A program made the translations under genes and the position numbers. Positions 26,298 to 34,920 of a stretch of 58,498 bases of DNA are shown one piece after another; position 1 is the first letter of the stretch; every line of letters begins with the position of its first letter. The DNA is from Nostoc sp. JL34 (GTDB taxonomy: Bacteria; Cyanobacteriota; Cyanobacteriia; Cyanobacteriales; Nostocaceae). The notes under the pieces were generated by a model, which did no database searches, was not told the origin of the DNA, and saw nothing but the letters and a program-made list of their open reading frames with translations. The DNA is taken from assembly GCF_017114945.1 (NCBI RefSeq), contig NZ_JABXKQ010000054.1, positions 1-58,498 of the forward strand, read 5' to 3'.

Positions 26298-27137
26298 CTA
26301 CAGCATTGGAAGCACGTGGGGACGGGGATCGGGCGGGAAAGCTTTATCGATCCGATCAAGCTCGGCTTCGGTCAACTGGAGCTCCCCAGCCCCGGCGTTT
26401 TCGGCTGCGTGATCTGGGCTAGAGGCCTTGGGGATTGCGAAGAGCGAGGGCCGCCGCACTAGGAACCGAAGCGCAACCTGGCGAGGGGTCGCGTTGTGCG
26501 CGGCGGCGATTTCTTGCAGCACGCGGCCTCCGGTCGTGTGCGGATCTGGGAAGTGCCCGTGACCGAACGGGCTGTAGGCGACCACGGCGACGCCATGCTT
26601 CTCACACCAAGGAATCACGGCATGCTCGATCGCGCGCTCTTTCAAATGGTAAAGAACCTGGTTGCAGACGAAACGACCCTCGCCGGCGATCGCCCGGGAC
26701 TCTTCAAGGTCGGGCAGATCGAAGTTGCTCACTCCCCAGGAGAGAATCTTCCCCTCGTGCTGAAGCTGCTCGAAGGCGGCAATTGTGTCCTCCAACGGGT
26801 GCTGACTGCACCAGTGCAAGAGGTAGCAGTCCAGTCGATCAGTTTTGAGGCGAGCAAGCGACTTCTCGCAAGCCGCCATCGTCCCGCGCCGAGAGGCATT
26901 CTCGGGAAGTACCTTGGAGACCAGGAAGACCTCATCGCGTCGCCCGACGATCGCCTCGGCGACGACTTCCTCGGCGATGCCGTACATCTCGGCGGTGTCA
27001 ATATGGGTCATGCCGAGATCGAGACCTCGACGCAGCGTGGCGATTGCGGAGGCGCGATCACAGCGATCGATGTACCAAGTCCCTTGACCGATCACCGCGA
27101 CCTCACGCTTTGTGGAACCAAACCGACGCTGTTCCAT
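26298..27137 (-). CDS. Aldo/keto reductase
   Basis: 279 residues, TIM-barrel NADPH-dependent oxidoreductase. Family motifs: the catalytic region GLDLGMTHIDTAEMYG (Asp, Tyr), FLVSKVLPENAS (Lys), DCYLLHWCSQ (His) and AIPKASSPDHAAENA for cofactor binding. It probably reduces reactive aldehydes or ketones formed under stress. The gene is markedly GC-rich compared with the yfdX genes beside it, as are the BON and fdhA genes upstream, pointing to an acquired block (about 26.2-30.1 kb). Confidence 0.9.
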   Translation of the reverse strand: MEQRRFGSTKREVAVIGQGTWYIDRCDRASAIATLRRGLDLGMTHIDTAEMYGIAEEVVAEAIVGRRDEVFLVSKVLPENASRRGTMAACEKSLARLKTDRLDCYLLHWCSQHPLEDTIAAFEQLQHEGKILSWGVSNFDLPDLEESRAIAGEGRFVCNQVLYHLKERAIEHAVIPWCEKHGVAVVAYSPFGHGHFPDPHTTGGRVLQEIAAAHNATPRQVALRFLVRRPSLFAIPKASSPDHAAENAGAGELQLTEAELDRIDKAFPPDPRPHVLPML

Positions 27138-27174
27138 GCTTGTTCTCCTGACTAGATTCTTTTCTTTTGCAAGT

Positions 27175-27236
27175 TAGCAATTACACTTCGTGTACACTGC
27201 GCGATTACACTCTGTGTACGCTGCGCGAACGCGCCG
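27175..27236. repeat. Tandem small palindromic repeat
   Basis: Two near-identical units of about 24 bp (attacacttcgtgtacac and attacactctgtgtacgc, each followed by tgcgcga) in tandem, typical of cyanobacterial short dispersed repeats. They lie upstream of the aldo/keto reductase. Confidence 0.55.
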
Positions 27237-27295
27237 ATGCGATCCTCACTCTCCATCCTCAGGCTCGTTCCTGATGTCCTCAGGAGATCTCACGT

Positions 27296-27949
27296 TTATG
27301 CGCCGCTACGATACACTGGCTTTTTCGGCGGCAGCGTGTATAGTAATGTCAATCCCACGCATAACACCAATCCGGCGATACCGTTCCACAACGACAGCAC
27401 AAGCGCTAAGAAGTACAACACGCTAGTTAATATGTACATGCGGGTGAGGTAAGCGATGAATCGACCGTCGAGATTTCTGTTCAGCAATCGATGATTGCGG
27501 CTGGCATATAGCCAGATGAGCAGCCATGTCAACACTGATAAGAACAATACCAACGCATACAAGACGACTACGGTTTGCAGCTGCTGTGCGTCAGTAATGC
27601 ATCTAGCCAGGACCGCCGTTGGAAACGGCAGAAACGAAATACACATCAGAAACAAGAGGTTGAACAGCTTAAATACTTGATCGCTCCGTTCGTAGAGTTG
27701 GAAGACGTAGTGATGATTTGCCCAGAAAATTCCAATTACCACGAAGCTGAAAATGTAGGCGAAGTAGGACGGCCACAATACGAATAATGCTGAGGCAAGA
27801 CTTAGTGTGTTGGTTGTTCCCTCCGTAGAGTTCAACTCTGGCACGCGAATTTCCAGTATCAGCAGCGTGATGGCAATGGCAAACACGGCATCGCTAAACG
27901 CTTCAATCCGCTGGGTGTCCGACTCCGCTGATGCTCGTGATTTCTGCAT
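27296..27949 (-). CDS. TMEM175/DUF1211-family membrane protein, candidate K+ channel
   Basis: 217 residues. The first helix has the family signature RIEAFSDAVFAIAITLLILE (RxxxFSDAV). Five further hydrophobic segments follow, including FVVIGIFWANHHYVF and FKLFNLLFLMCISFLP. Bacterial TMEM175 proteins form tetrameric potassium-permeable channels. In a stress island it could adjust membrane potential or K+ after osmotic or acid shock. Confidence 0.85.
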   Translation of the reverse strand: MQKSRASAESDTQRIEAFSDAVFAIAITLLILEIRVPELNSTEGTTNTLSLASALFVLWPSYFAYIFSFVVIGIFWANHHYVFQLYERSDQVFKLFNLLFLMCISFLPFPTAVLARCITDAQQLQTVVVLYALVLFLSVLTWLLIWLYASRNHRLLNRNLDGRFIAYLTRMYILTSVLYFLALVLSLWNGIAGLVLCVGLTLLYTLPPKKPVYRSGA

Positions 27950-28027
27950 AGTGACTTGATTCTGTGTTCCACCATACCTTTGTGCCTGCTTCGATGACAG
28001 TCGAGGCGGCCGTTCTGACGGTCAGGC

Positions 28028-28699
28028 TTAGGGCAAGATCGTGATCCAGTTTTCCACCGAGGTGATTCCTGGTGCCGACCACGCTGCCCGCTCTGCCTCT
28101 TGCTTCTCAGCCCAGGAGCGCACCGCCCCCCTCAGGATGACCTTGCTCCCCTCCACCTCAACCGTGATCCGCAGCGCGTCGGTCTCCGCGCTGCGGATCA
28201 GCGCCTGCTCAATTTTCTGCCTGAGTTCCGACGGCGACACGCGGGGCTTGATGGTGAGCAAGTTGGTCACCCCCTTGACACCTTTCAGGCGGCGGACAAC
28301 CCGCTCGGCATCGCGCTTCTGGTACTCCCACTCGACCACACCCCTGAGCGTGACCCAGCCCTTGGAGACCGTGACGTCGAGATTATCGATAGACACGCCG
28401 GCATCCCACTCCAGTGCATGAATGGCGGCTGCGGCAATGTCGGCGTCAGTGCGCTCGGCAGAGACCGGCAGCTGAACCTCGATGTCGTTGGCCACAGCCA
28501 GTACGCCACGGACGCGGTGGGCAGCTTCTTCAGCAGCCCAGCGCTTGTAAAAGGAATCGACCCAGCCTGTGAGCGTAACAACACCGTCTTTGACGGCTAC
28601 GCCGATTTCGGTAGACTGGACGCGGGAATCCCACTTCAACTCATTCAGCACATCCTTTTGGATTTCCTCGTCAGTTCGGGTTGCGGTTGCAGTTGTCAT
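28028..28699 (-). CDS. Triple BON-domain protein
   Basis: 223 residues made of three BON domains in series (about 10-78, 85-150, 158-222). Each has the GVVTLTGWV or GWVTLRGVV type core and a conserved glycine; the third reads [12 protein letters not shown]. There is no signal peptide, unlike OsmY, so it is probably cytoplasmic. BON domains bind membranes or sugar polymers and are common in stress proteins. The gene is GC-rich. A leader motif (28725-28754) is shared with fdhA. Confidence 0.85.
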   Translation of the reverse strand: MTTATATRTDEEIQKDVLNELKWDSRVQSTEIGVAVKDGVVTLTGWVDSFYKRWAAEEAAHRVRGVLAVANDIEVQLPVSAERTDADIAAAAIHALEWDAGVSIDNLDVTVSKGWVTLRGVVEWEYQKRDAERVVRRLKGVKGVTNLLTIKPRVSPSELRQKIEQALIRSAETDALRITVEVEGSKVILRGAVRSWAEKQEAERAAWSAPGITSVENWITILP

Positions 28700-28724
28700 G
28701 GTTGTTTCTCCTTTGAGCTACTCT

Positions 28725-28754
28725 TATGGTTTAAAACTGCTAAACTTCATTTCA
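28725..28754 (-). promoter_or_regulatory. Leader motif shared by the BON gene and fdhA (copy 1)
   Basis: TATGGTTTaAAACTgCTAA and the following cttcatttca lie just upstream of the BON start and match 30011-30039 upstream of fdhA with about four differences. Conservation between otherwise unlike intergenic regions suggests a shared promoter or leader, or a copied junction. Confidence 0.5.
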
Positions 28755-28794
28755 AAGGCTCTAACACCTGCTTCTGCCACAGGATGATCCTGCT

Positions 28795-29991
28795 CTATGC
28801 AGCTTTCTTGGTGCTGTTGTGCGGGTCGATGACGAACTTTTTCGGTGCCCCTTGGTCGAATGTCCGGTACGCCTCTGGTGCTTGGTCGAGCGAGATGAAC
28901 TCGATGTTTGTGACCTCGCTCAGGTAGTCCATCCGGCCCCCGAGGATGGACTGCATCAGGAGTCGGTGGTACTTCATCACCGGGCACTGCCCCCACATGG
29001 CGAACTGCGACTTGATCCATGCCTTGCCGAAGTCGAGGATCAACTTCCCCTGCTTAGCCAGGTCCGTGGGACCACCGGGGTCGGAGCTAGTATAAATGCC
29101 AGGGATGCCCATTCCCCCGCCGAAGCGAACCACCGACATCAGGTCGTTCAATACAGCCTCCGGCTGCTCGCCAGCGTCTTTCCCATGGCCGTGGGCTTCG
29201 AACCCCACGGCGTCCACCCCGCAGTCCACTTCGCGAACGCCAAGGATCGACTCGATCTGATCGGCCAGCGGCACGTCTTGCGTCAGGTCCACAGTCTCGT
29301 AACCCGACTTCTTCACCAGCTGCAATCGGGTCTGGTTCACGTCCCCGACGATGATGGCGGAGGCCCCTAGGAGGCGGGCACTGGCGGCGGCACACCGACC
29401 CACCGGTCCTGCCCCTGCAATGTACACCGTGGAGCCCGTTCCAACTCCCGCAATGACACACCCATGGTAGCCCGTGGGCAGGATGTCCGAGAGGAGGGTG
29501 AGGTCATGGATGCGCTCCATCGCCTGGTCCTTGTCGGGGAACTTCAGCAGTTGGAAGTCAGCGTAGGGGACCATGTGGTACTCGGTCTGCCCGCCTGGCC
29601 AGCCGCCCAGGTTGAAGCCGTAGGCTCCGCACGGGAAGTCAGGGTTGGTGTTCATGCAAATGTCGGTGTGCCGCTCCTTGCAGTTGCGGCAGCGGCCGCA
29701 GGCGACGTTAAATGGAACCGAGACGAGATCGCCGACCTTAATAAACTCCACGTCCCGGCCCACCTCGACGACCTCACCAGTAATCTCATGACCCAGCGTC
29801 ATCCCCTCTGGAACGGCGAAGCGGCCCCGGTAGATGTGCTGGTCGCTACCGCAGATGTTCGTGGTGACCACCTTGAGAATGACACCGTGCTCGCACTTCT
29901 TGCCACGAGGGTCAACTAGTTTTGGGAAGTCGATACTTTGTACCTCGACTTTCCGAGGACCCACATAGACTACTCCACGATTGCTTACCAT
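28795..29991 (-). CDS. fdhA: Glutathione-independent formaldehyde dehydrogenase (FdhA type)
   Basis: 398 residues of the zinc medium-chain dehydrogenase family. Catalytic zinc site: NICGSDQHIYRGR and GHEITGEVVEVG. Structural zinc cysteines: CGRCRNCKERHTDIC. NAD-binding Rossmann motif: VYIAGAGPVGRCAAA. Overall length and the C-terminal RTFDQGAPKKFVIDPH match the Pseudomonas-type enzyme that oxidises formaldehyde with NAD and no free glutathione. It is GC-rich, probably acquired with the AKR and BON genes. With PaoABC and the ADH at 51.8 kb it points to aldehyde detoxification. Confidence 0.88.
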   Translation of the reverse strand: MVSNRGVVYVGPRKVEVQSIDFPKLVDPRGKKCEHGVILKVVTTNICGSDQHIYRGRFAVPEGMTLGHEITGEVVEVGRDVEFIKVGDLVSVPFNVACGRCRNCKERHTDICMNTNPDFPCGAYGFNLGGWPGGQTEYHMVPYADFQLLKFPDKDQAMERIHDLTLLSDILPTGYHGCVIAGVGTGSTVYIAGAGPVGRCAAASARLLGASAIIVGDVNQTRLQLVKKSGYETVDLTQDVPLADQIESILGVREVDCGVDAVGFEAHGHGKDAGEQPEAVLNDLMSVVRFGGGMGIPGIYTSSDPGGPTDLAKQGKLILDFGKAWIKSQFAMWGQCPVMKYHRLLMQSILGGRMDYLSEVTNIEFISLDQAPEAYRTFDQGAPKKFVIDPHNSTKKAA

Positions 29992-30010
29992 AGCTTGTTC
30001 ATCCTCTTTC

Positions 30011-30039
30011 TATGGTTTGAACTACTAAATTTCATTTCA
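30011..30039 (-). promoter_or_regulatory. Leader motif shared by the BON gene and fdhA (copy 2)
   Basis: TATGGTTTgAACTaCTAAA and the following ttcatttca lie upstream of fdhA; see 28725-28754. Immediately beyond it the DNA changes to yfdX-relic sequence. Confidence 0.5.
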
Positions 30040-30095
30040 GGCCCCCTCAGCTAGTTTCACGGGGCGCAACAACATCGCATTGGCTGCCACAAGTA

Positions 30096-30200
30096 CTCAA
30101 GGGAGGAAAAAAGAAAGCCCACGATCAAAACTTGCAGCCCTTTAAGGAGTCGGTGATATCAGTTCATGATGGTTCTCCTAGTTTTTTAAGTTGTTTTGTG
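30096..30200 (-). pseudogene. Relic of a third yfdX gene (leader and signal peptide only)
   Basis: On the minus strand an AGGAGA site and ATG (30165-30167) are followed by MN-stop-YHRLLKGLQVLIVGFLF, then SSL. This lines up with NRYHRFFRRLQVLFVGILFS of the exported yfdX. About 24 codons remain, one being TGA, and then the homology ends where the GC-rich fdhA block begins. The upstream leader (ttgttttgtgactggaataa) matches the leaders of both intact yfdX genes. Confidence 0.75.
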
Positions 30201-30224
30201 ACTGGAATAAGTGCCTTGTTCCTC

Positions 30225-30256
30225 GCGATGGGCTACGCCCCACCGTAGGTGATCGC
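30225..30256. repeat. 21-nt small repeat inside a HIP1 site (GAT-duplicated type)
   Basis: GCGAT, then 21 nt starting GGGCTACGCCCC (30230-30250), then GATCGC. This is a HIP1 octamer opened by a 21-nt core with GAT present on both sides. A near-identical arrangement, inverted, is at 43732-43763, and a degenerate one at 1865-1891. The flanking text ggaataagtgcctt is also duplicated around it (30203 and 30287 areas). Confidence 0.65.
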
Positions 30257-30268
30257 AACTCTGGAAAT

Positions 30269-31042
30269 TTACGATCTGACTTTAGACCTGGAATAAGTGC
30301 CTTTTTCGTCGCGATCGAACACCTGTTTGACCCGATCCCAAGCCTTCGTCAAGGCATTATCTTTTCCATTGGCTTCTCTGAACGACCGATTGTAGGTATC
30401 AACAAAAGTTTTTTGTGCGTCGTCCGACAGATTTGCTCTAATTTCTGGTGAAATCTGCTCATTATCTGCCAGTTCACCTTTTGGTTGACGGGGAATCTTC
30501 ATGTCAGTGATAGCGACTTCTTCCGCACCCGCACTTTCTAACAGTGAGACAACTTCGTCTGCTTGTTCTTGTGGCACTTCCGCGACCAGTAAAAACTCAC
30601 CTGCTTTCAGGCGTGTTTCGTAAATAGCAGCTTTGTCCTCCGGCATACCCATTGCGATTAAGGCAGCTCCAATGCCTGCTCCCAAGGAACCATATAAAGC
30701 ACCGCCTGCCGCTCCTAATAATGCTGCTCCCAAAGGGCCTGCTGCTACTACGGTTCCTAAAAAGGGAATGAACAACACGCCCACGCCCGTAAGTAAAGCC
30801 AAGAGAGAACCAAACAGCGATCCAAAAATCGCTCCGGTGGCGAGTCCATCCAAGATCACATCTTGTTTAGTCACAAATCCGGAGATACGAGTTTCAGCAT
30901 GGAAATTGCGACCAATAATCGAAATGTGATCTTTGGGAATACCGCGATTGATTAGACGCTCAACCACTTCTTGCATCTTCTTTTCATCTTTGAAGATAGC
31001 AGAGACACTTTTGAGGGCGGTTTTTTCAGATGTAGAAGTCAT
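30269..31042 (-). CDS. GSP17M-like stress protein with C-terminal ChaB-like domain
   Basis: 257 residues. N-terminal GSP17M-type module (SVSAIFKDEKKMQEVVERLI, GIPKDHISIIGRNF), a glycine/alanine-rich hydrophobic core (about 65-135), and a second module ending EEVAITDMKIPRQ. The C-terminal NLSDDAQKTFVDTYNRSFRE with ALTKAWDRVKQVFDRDEKG resembles the ChaB fold. It stands directly upstream of the yfdX relic, and its own 3' end is duplicated ahead of the cytoplasmic yfdX. Molecular function is unknown to me. Confidence 0.72.
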   Translation of the reverse strand: MTSTSEKTALKSVSAIFKDEKKMQEVVERLINRGIPKDHISIIGRNFHAETRISGFVTKQDVILDGLATGAIFGSLFGSLLALLTGVGVLFIPFLGTVVAAGPLGAALLGAAGGALYGSLGAGIGAALIAMGMPEDKAAIYETRLKAGEFLLVAEVPQEQADEVVSLLESAGAEEVAITDMKIPRQPKGELADNEQISPEIRANLSDDAQKTFVDTYNRSFREANGKDNALTKAWDRVKQVFDRDEKGTYSRSKVRS

Positions 31043-31137
31043 AAAAATTACTCCAAATTAAAGAACTAGATAGCATCACGAAATGTGGCGCAGATTTAAG
31101 GATGCGGGGATAGGAAGAGAGTATTTGATAATTTCAC

Positions 31138-31160
31138 TGCGTCACCCAGAGGGTGACGCA
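31138..31160. terminator. Hairpin between dnaK and the GSP17M-ChaB gene
   Basis: TGCGTCACCC - AGA - GGGTGACGCA, a perfect 10-bp stem about 70 nt beyond the dnaK stop. No U-run follows, so it may be a small palindromic repeat or an RNA-stabilising hairpin rather than a classic terminator. Confidence 0.45.
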
Positions 31161-31227
31161 CGCAGGCTCCCTAAAGCAGTTCCTTTAACTCTGAGAACCA
31201 GAGCAACGGACTGCTCACTGCGTCTTG

Positions 31228-33117
31228 TTACTTTTGTTCCACAAAGTCTGCATCAATGACATCTTCACCACTGCGTTGTCCGTCTGCGGAGGTACCGCCA
31301 TCTGGAGATGCGCCTGCTTGTGAGTAGACCGCAGTGCCGATTTGCATCAGGGCTTGTTGAATTTCGTTGGTGAGAGACTTCATGCGATCGATGTTGTTCT
31401 GCTCAATTGCCTGACGCAAGTCTCGAATTAAGCCTTCCACGCGGGACTTATCTGCTGGTGGCACTTTGTCACCCAAATCCTGAAGCTGTTTCTCGGCTTG
31501 ATAGGCGACAGAATCCGCCATATTTTTGGTATCAATTTGTTCGCGCCGCCTACGGTCTTCTTCCGCATTGCGCTCGGCTTCTTTCACCATCCGTTCTACT
31601 TCAGATTTGTCGAGGGTAGACGCACCTGTGATGCTAATGGACTGTTCTTTACCTGTGGCTTTTTCTCTGGCAGTTGCTGACAGAATCCCGTTAGCATCAA
31701 TGTCAAAGGTAACTTCGATCTGTGGCATACCTCTGGGAGCTGGAGGAATCCCATCTAGTCGGAAGGTTCCCAGGCTCTTGTTGTCGGATGCCATTTCGCG
31801 TTCACCTTGCAGAACATGGATTTCTACGTTTGTTTGTGCGTCAGCCGCCGTTGAGAACACCTCAGACTTCTTCACTGGGACAGTGGTATTGCGCGGAATA
31901 ATCTTGGTCGTCACACCACCTAGAGTTTCAACACCCAGCGACAACGGCGTAACATCTAGGAGCAGTACGTCTTTTACCTCACCCCCAAGCACACCCGCCT
32001 GAATCGCTGCACCCACTGCTACGACTTCATCCGGGTTGACACCCTGGTGCGGGTCTTTGCCTATTATCTGCCGTACCAGTTGCTGGACAGCCGGCATTCG
32101 AGTTGCACCACCCACTAGGATTACTTCGTCAATATCTGCGGGACTCAGTTTAGCATCGCGCAGAGCTTGTTCGACAGGAATGCGGCTACGATCGAACAAG
32201 TCGGCGCACATTTGCTCGAACTGTACCCGCGTTAAGGTCATATCTAGATGTTTCGGGCCTTCCGGGGTTGCGGTAATAAAAGGTAAGTTAATGTTCGTCT
32301 GTGTTGCGCCTGACAGTTCAATTTTGGCTTTTTCTGCTGCTTCGGTGAGGCGTTGCAGGGCTTGTTTGTCTTTACGCAGATCGATGCCTTCGTTACGCTG
32401 GAATTCGGTTGCTAGCCAGTCTACGATTCTCTTATCAAAGTCATCACCGCCCAAGTGGGTGTCGCCACTGGTAGCTTTCACTTCAAACACACCATCACCC
32501 ACTTCTAGGATAGACACGTCAAACGTTCCACCACCTAAGTCAAATACCAAGATAGTTTCGTTAGTTTTCTTGTCAAGTCCGTAAGCGAGGGCAGCCGCCG
32601 TTGGCTCGTTGATAATTCGCAGAACTTCAATCCCGGCAATTCTACCGGCATCTTTGGTAGCCTGCCGTTGAGAGTCATTGAAATAGGCAGGGGTGGTAAT
32701 TACCGCTTGCCTCACTGGTTCCCCCAGATATGTGCTGGCATCATCTATCAGCTTGCGGACTACCTCAGCCGCGATTTCTTCGGGTGAAAATTCCTTGTTC
32801 AGAGCGGGGCAGTGTAGCTTGACATTGCCATTACTGTCACGTGCCACTTTGTAAGTAACTTGTTTTGCCTCTTGGGTGACTTCATCATACCTGCGCCCGA
32901 TGAACCGCTTAACGGAGTAAAAGGTGTTTTCTGGGTTCATTACACCCTGGCGCTTGGCAATTTGCCCGACAAGTTTTTCGCCCTTCTTGGTGTAGGCAAC
33001 CACAGACGGAGTTGTGCGACCGCCTTCTGTGTTCGGAATAACGACGGGTTGTCCGCCCTCCATTACAGCTATACAGGAGTTGGTAGTTCCTAAATCAATA
33101 CCAACGATTTTTGCCAT
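31228..33117 (-). CDS. dnaK: Hsp70 chaperone DnaK
   Basis: 629 residues. ATPase domain with [28 protein letters not shown] and [17 protein letters not shown] motifs (here [15 protein letters not shown]); linker [16 protein letters not shown]; substrate-binding domain; helical lid; and a C-terminus ending [13 protein letters not shown], which resembles the usual EEVD-like bacterial tail. The ATG at 33117 with GGAGG upstream gives the standard [10 protein letters not shown] start. There is no dnaJ/grpE beside it, but cbpA-cbpM-clpB in the same island supply its partners. It is probably a second, island-borne DnaK besides the chromosomal ones. Confidence 0.95.
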   Translation of the reverse strand: MAKIVGIDLGTTNSCIAVMEGGQPVVIPNTEGGRTTPSVVAYTKKGEKLVGQIAKRQGVMNPENTFYSVKRFIGRRYDEVTQEAKQVTYKVARDSNGNVKLHCPALNKEFSPEEIAAEVVRKLIDDASTYLGEPVRQAVITTPAYFNDSQRQATKDAGRIAGIEVLRIINEPTAAALAYGLDKKTNETILVFDLGGGTFDVSILEVGDGVFEVKATSGDTHLGGDDFDKRIVDWLATEFQRNEGIDLRKDKQALQRLTEAAEKAKIELSGATQTNINLPFITATPEGPKHLDMTLTRVQFEQMCADLFDRSRIPVEQALRDAKLSPADIDEVILVGGATRMPAVQQLVRQIIGKDPHQGVNPDEVVAVGAAIQAGVLGGEVKDVLLLDVTPLSLGVETLGGVTTKIIPRNTTVPVKKSEVFSTAADAQTNVEIHVLQGEREMASDNKSLGTFRLDGIPPAPRGMPQIEVTFDIDANGILSATAREKATGKEQSISITGASTLDKSEVERMVKEAERNAEEDRRRREQIDTKNMADSVAYQAEKQLQDLGDKVPPADKSRVEGLIRDLRQAIEQNNIDRMKSLTNEIQQALMQIGTAVYSQAGASPDGGTSADGQRSGEDVIDADFVEQK

Positions 33118-33213
33118 CGTTAGCAACCTCCTTCAAAGATTGGGATAAAAAATTGATAGTCTGGATTCAGGACAAGTTGAATAAATGGTATTAAGAAGTC
33201 AGAGGGCAGAAGG

Positions 33214-33242
33214 GGAATCCCCATAAATAAATTTAGGGGATT
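33214..33242. terminator. Hairpin between dsbA-like gene and dnaK
   Basis: AATCCCC and GGGGATT pair around a 13-nt AT loop, about 120 nt beyond the dsbA-like stop and 100 nt before dnaK. It may end the upstream transcript or sit in the dnaK leader. Confidence 0.4.
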
Positions 33243-33360
33243 TAACAACGGCTTCTGAAAGTAAGGGTTTCCCGACTTGAGCAAACTGGCGTGGGCTTGT
33301 GACCTTTTGGCAGAGGGAAGAATCTATCCTTGAACCTTCTGCCCTCTGGCTCCTTAGCAC

Positions 33361-33951
33361 TCAGGATTCGGCTGCGTTTTGAATCGCGGCTAACAATGAA
33401 CGGAGGTCGTAAGAGCCATCGTGGCGCACACCGTTGATGAAAAAAGTCGGCGTGCCGTTGACCCCGCTCTGGATTCCGCTGAGTAAGTCTTCGCGTATCT
33501 TGGCTGCGTGGGCGTGCTCGGCGAGTTCGTGACTAAACCGAGGCACATCAAGACCGAGGTTAGCGGCATATTCTATTAGATGTTTGCGATCGAGCGCCTG
33601 TTGATGTTCAAAGAGATGGTCGTGCATCTCCCAGAACTTACCTCGCACCCCAGCGGCTTCTGCTGCTTCTGCTGCCTGCTTGGCGTGGGGATGCACGTTA
33701 GTTAACGGGAAGTGGCGGTAGACAAAGCGCATGAGATCCCCGGTCAACTGCTGGAGTTCTTTGACGATGAAATGGGCACGACCGCAATAGGGACACTCAT
33801 AGTCGCCGTATTCCACGAGGGTGACGGGTGCATTTTTTGGCCCTCGGATATGGTCGCGTTCACCTTCAGGTGTGCCGTTCGCGGTAGCGTCTCTGAAAGA
33901 GAAGGCATCGCTAACTGGGAGGCTAAGTTCGCCTGTTGCTGTTGTGATCAT
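33361..33951 (-). CDS. DsbA-like thioredoxin-fold protein, cytoplasmic
   Basis: 196 residues. Thioredoxin fold with active site CPYC at residues 53-56 (VEYGDYECPYCGRAHF), helical insertion (HPHAKQAAEAAEAAGVRGKF) and cis-Pro loop (VNGTPTFFING), the DsbA/DSBA-like (Thioredoxin_4) pattern. No signal peptide, so a cytoplasmic disulfide reductase or isomerase is likelier than periplasmic oxidation. Residues about 14-22 are encoded by a small repeat in a HIP1-like site (33881-33911). GC-rich relative to neighbours. A thioredoxin gene is also part of the tLST. Confidence 0.85.
   Translation of the reverse strand: MITTATGELSLPVSDAFSFRDATANGTPEGERDHIRGPKNAPVTLVEYGDYECPYCGRAHFIVKELQQLTGDLMRFVYRHFPLTNVHPHAKQAAEAAEAAGVRGKFWEMHDHLFEHQQALDRKHLIEYAANLGLDVPRFSHELAEHAHAAKIREDLLSGIQSGVNGTPTFFINGVRHDGSYDLRSLLAAIQNAAES
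33881..33911. repeat. 21-nt small repeat inside a HIP1-like site in the dsbA-like gene
   Basis: GCGGT, a 21-nt core (33886-33906, starting AGCGTCTCTGAAAGAG), then ATCGC. The core is unrelated in sequence to those at 36975 and 30230 but has the same length and the same kind of host site. Confidence 0.5.
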
Positions 33952-33996
33952 GTTGTCACCTCCTGCTCTTAAGGGAGTGCTTTGGAAAACATTGCG

Positions 33997-34467
33997 TCAC
34001 TGCCCTTGCCCGTTGCCCCTGTGCCCGTCACCTAAGTTTACTTTCACAACCTTGTTCTTATCTTCTTCAGCCTTGGGCAGCCTCAGCTTGAGAATGCCAT
34101 CTTTGTATTCTGCTTGCACCTGATCGTGCTGGACACGGGTAGGCAACGGAATTACGCGCTGAAACCTGCCATAGCGGAATTCGGTGCGGGTGATGCCTCT
34201 TTCTTCCGTTTTGATTTCTGACTTGCGCTCACCGGAAATAGATACTGCCTCTGGCGATACCTGCACATCTAGGTCTTTGGGGTCTACACCGGGAATTTCT
34301 ACCTTGAGATGAACCGCATCGGGGGTTTCTTGAATCTCTGCGGAGGGAATAAAGGCAATGCCTTCCTCTTCTCTACGACCTGTCGGTGCTATCTCATCAA
34401 ACAAGCGGTTTAACTGCCGCTGCAAACTTTCAACTTCTCGGAAAGGTTCCTAACGAACGAGTGCCAT
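33997..34467 (-). pseudogene. Small heat-shock protein Hsp20 with a stop at codon 6
   Basis: The full frame from the ATG at 34467 reads MALVR-stop-EPFREVESLQRQLNRLF, then a complete alpha-crystallin domain (PDAVHLKVEIPGVDPKDLDV, ISGERKSE, YGRFQRVIPLPTRV, EYKDGILKLRLPKAEED). The TAG (34450-34452) stands where Hsp20 proteins usually have Tyr or Trp, so one base change explains it. Everything downstream is open. Translation from a TTG at 34425 (MQRQLNRLFDE) could still make a nearly complete 142-residue chaperone lacking only the extreme N-terminus. A direct-repeat motif lies 126 nt upstream. Either a recent pseudogene, a sequencing error, or a working gene with a shifted start. Confidence 0.75.
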
Positions 34468-34592
34468 AATTTTAAGTCTCCTGATGATCTATACTTGAGT
34501 GTTTAGAATTCTGCATTAGACTGGGTTTTGTCAGTCGCTGAAACAGCGTTGCTATCATGCCAGTGCTGAACTCTGTTGACACTATAAAGAAG

Positions 34593-34620
34593 AAATCTAA
34601 GGGCTTTCTGAGGAAATTAT
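34593..34620 (-). promoter_or_regulatory. Direct-repeat regulatory motif, copy 1 (upstream of hsp20)
   Basis: AAATCTAAGGGCTTTCTGAG then GAAAT on the plus strand. Two TCTRAGG-type half sites are repeated with an 11-bp period, the spacing used by OmpR/PhoB-family regulators. Sits 126 nt ahead of the hsp20 ATG, in the same orientation relative to the gene as the other copies. Confidence 0.65.
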
Positions 34621-34756
34621 GATGATTGGGGATTGGGACAAGGCAAAATTGTAAGGGGAAAAACAAATAACTTCCCTTTAACCTTTCTCAGTTACGCCAG
34701 TTCGATCAACGGGGGAAACCCTCCGAAGTTGCTCCACTTGGTGAGGAAGTTCAAGT

Positions 34757-34905
34757 CTTGGCGGTTCCCGTAGAGTTGAAACTTCCGTTAGCGACGCAGG
34801 AGCGTCACCCGAAGGGGCAAAGACGACACTTGCTACAACGGAGGGAACCTCCGCAACGCAGTGTCTCCCAAAGACTGCACTTCTCTTTGCACGCGACTGG
34901 CTCCC
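34757..34905. repeat. Cluster of small dispersed repeats downstream of groEL
   Basis: Several short palindrome-like blocks (gttagcgacgcaggagcgtcac, acggagggaacctccg, gtctcccaaagactgc) fill the gap between groEL and the hsp20 promoter region. They resemble the linker insert of the response regulator at 7380-7590. No coding function is supported. Confidence 0.5.
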
Positions 34906-34920
34906 CAATACCCAGTCTCC

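Noticed and set aside
28100..28927. 275-codon plus-strand frame over the BON and fdhA genes
   Set aside because: Antisense to two confident genes and crosses their spacer; codon pattern follows the real genes.
29087..29461. Minus-strand overlapping frame within fdhA
   Set aside because: High-GC frame shadow with no recognisable domain.
33354..33380. Possible CIRCE half site (TTAGCACTC)
   Set aside because: The second arm GAGTGCTAA is absent at the required spacing; a chance match.
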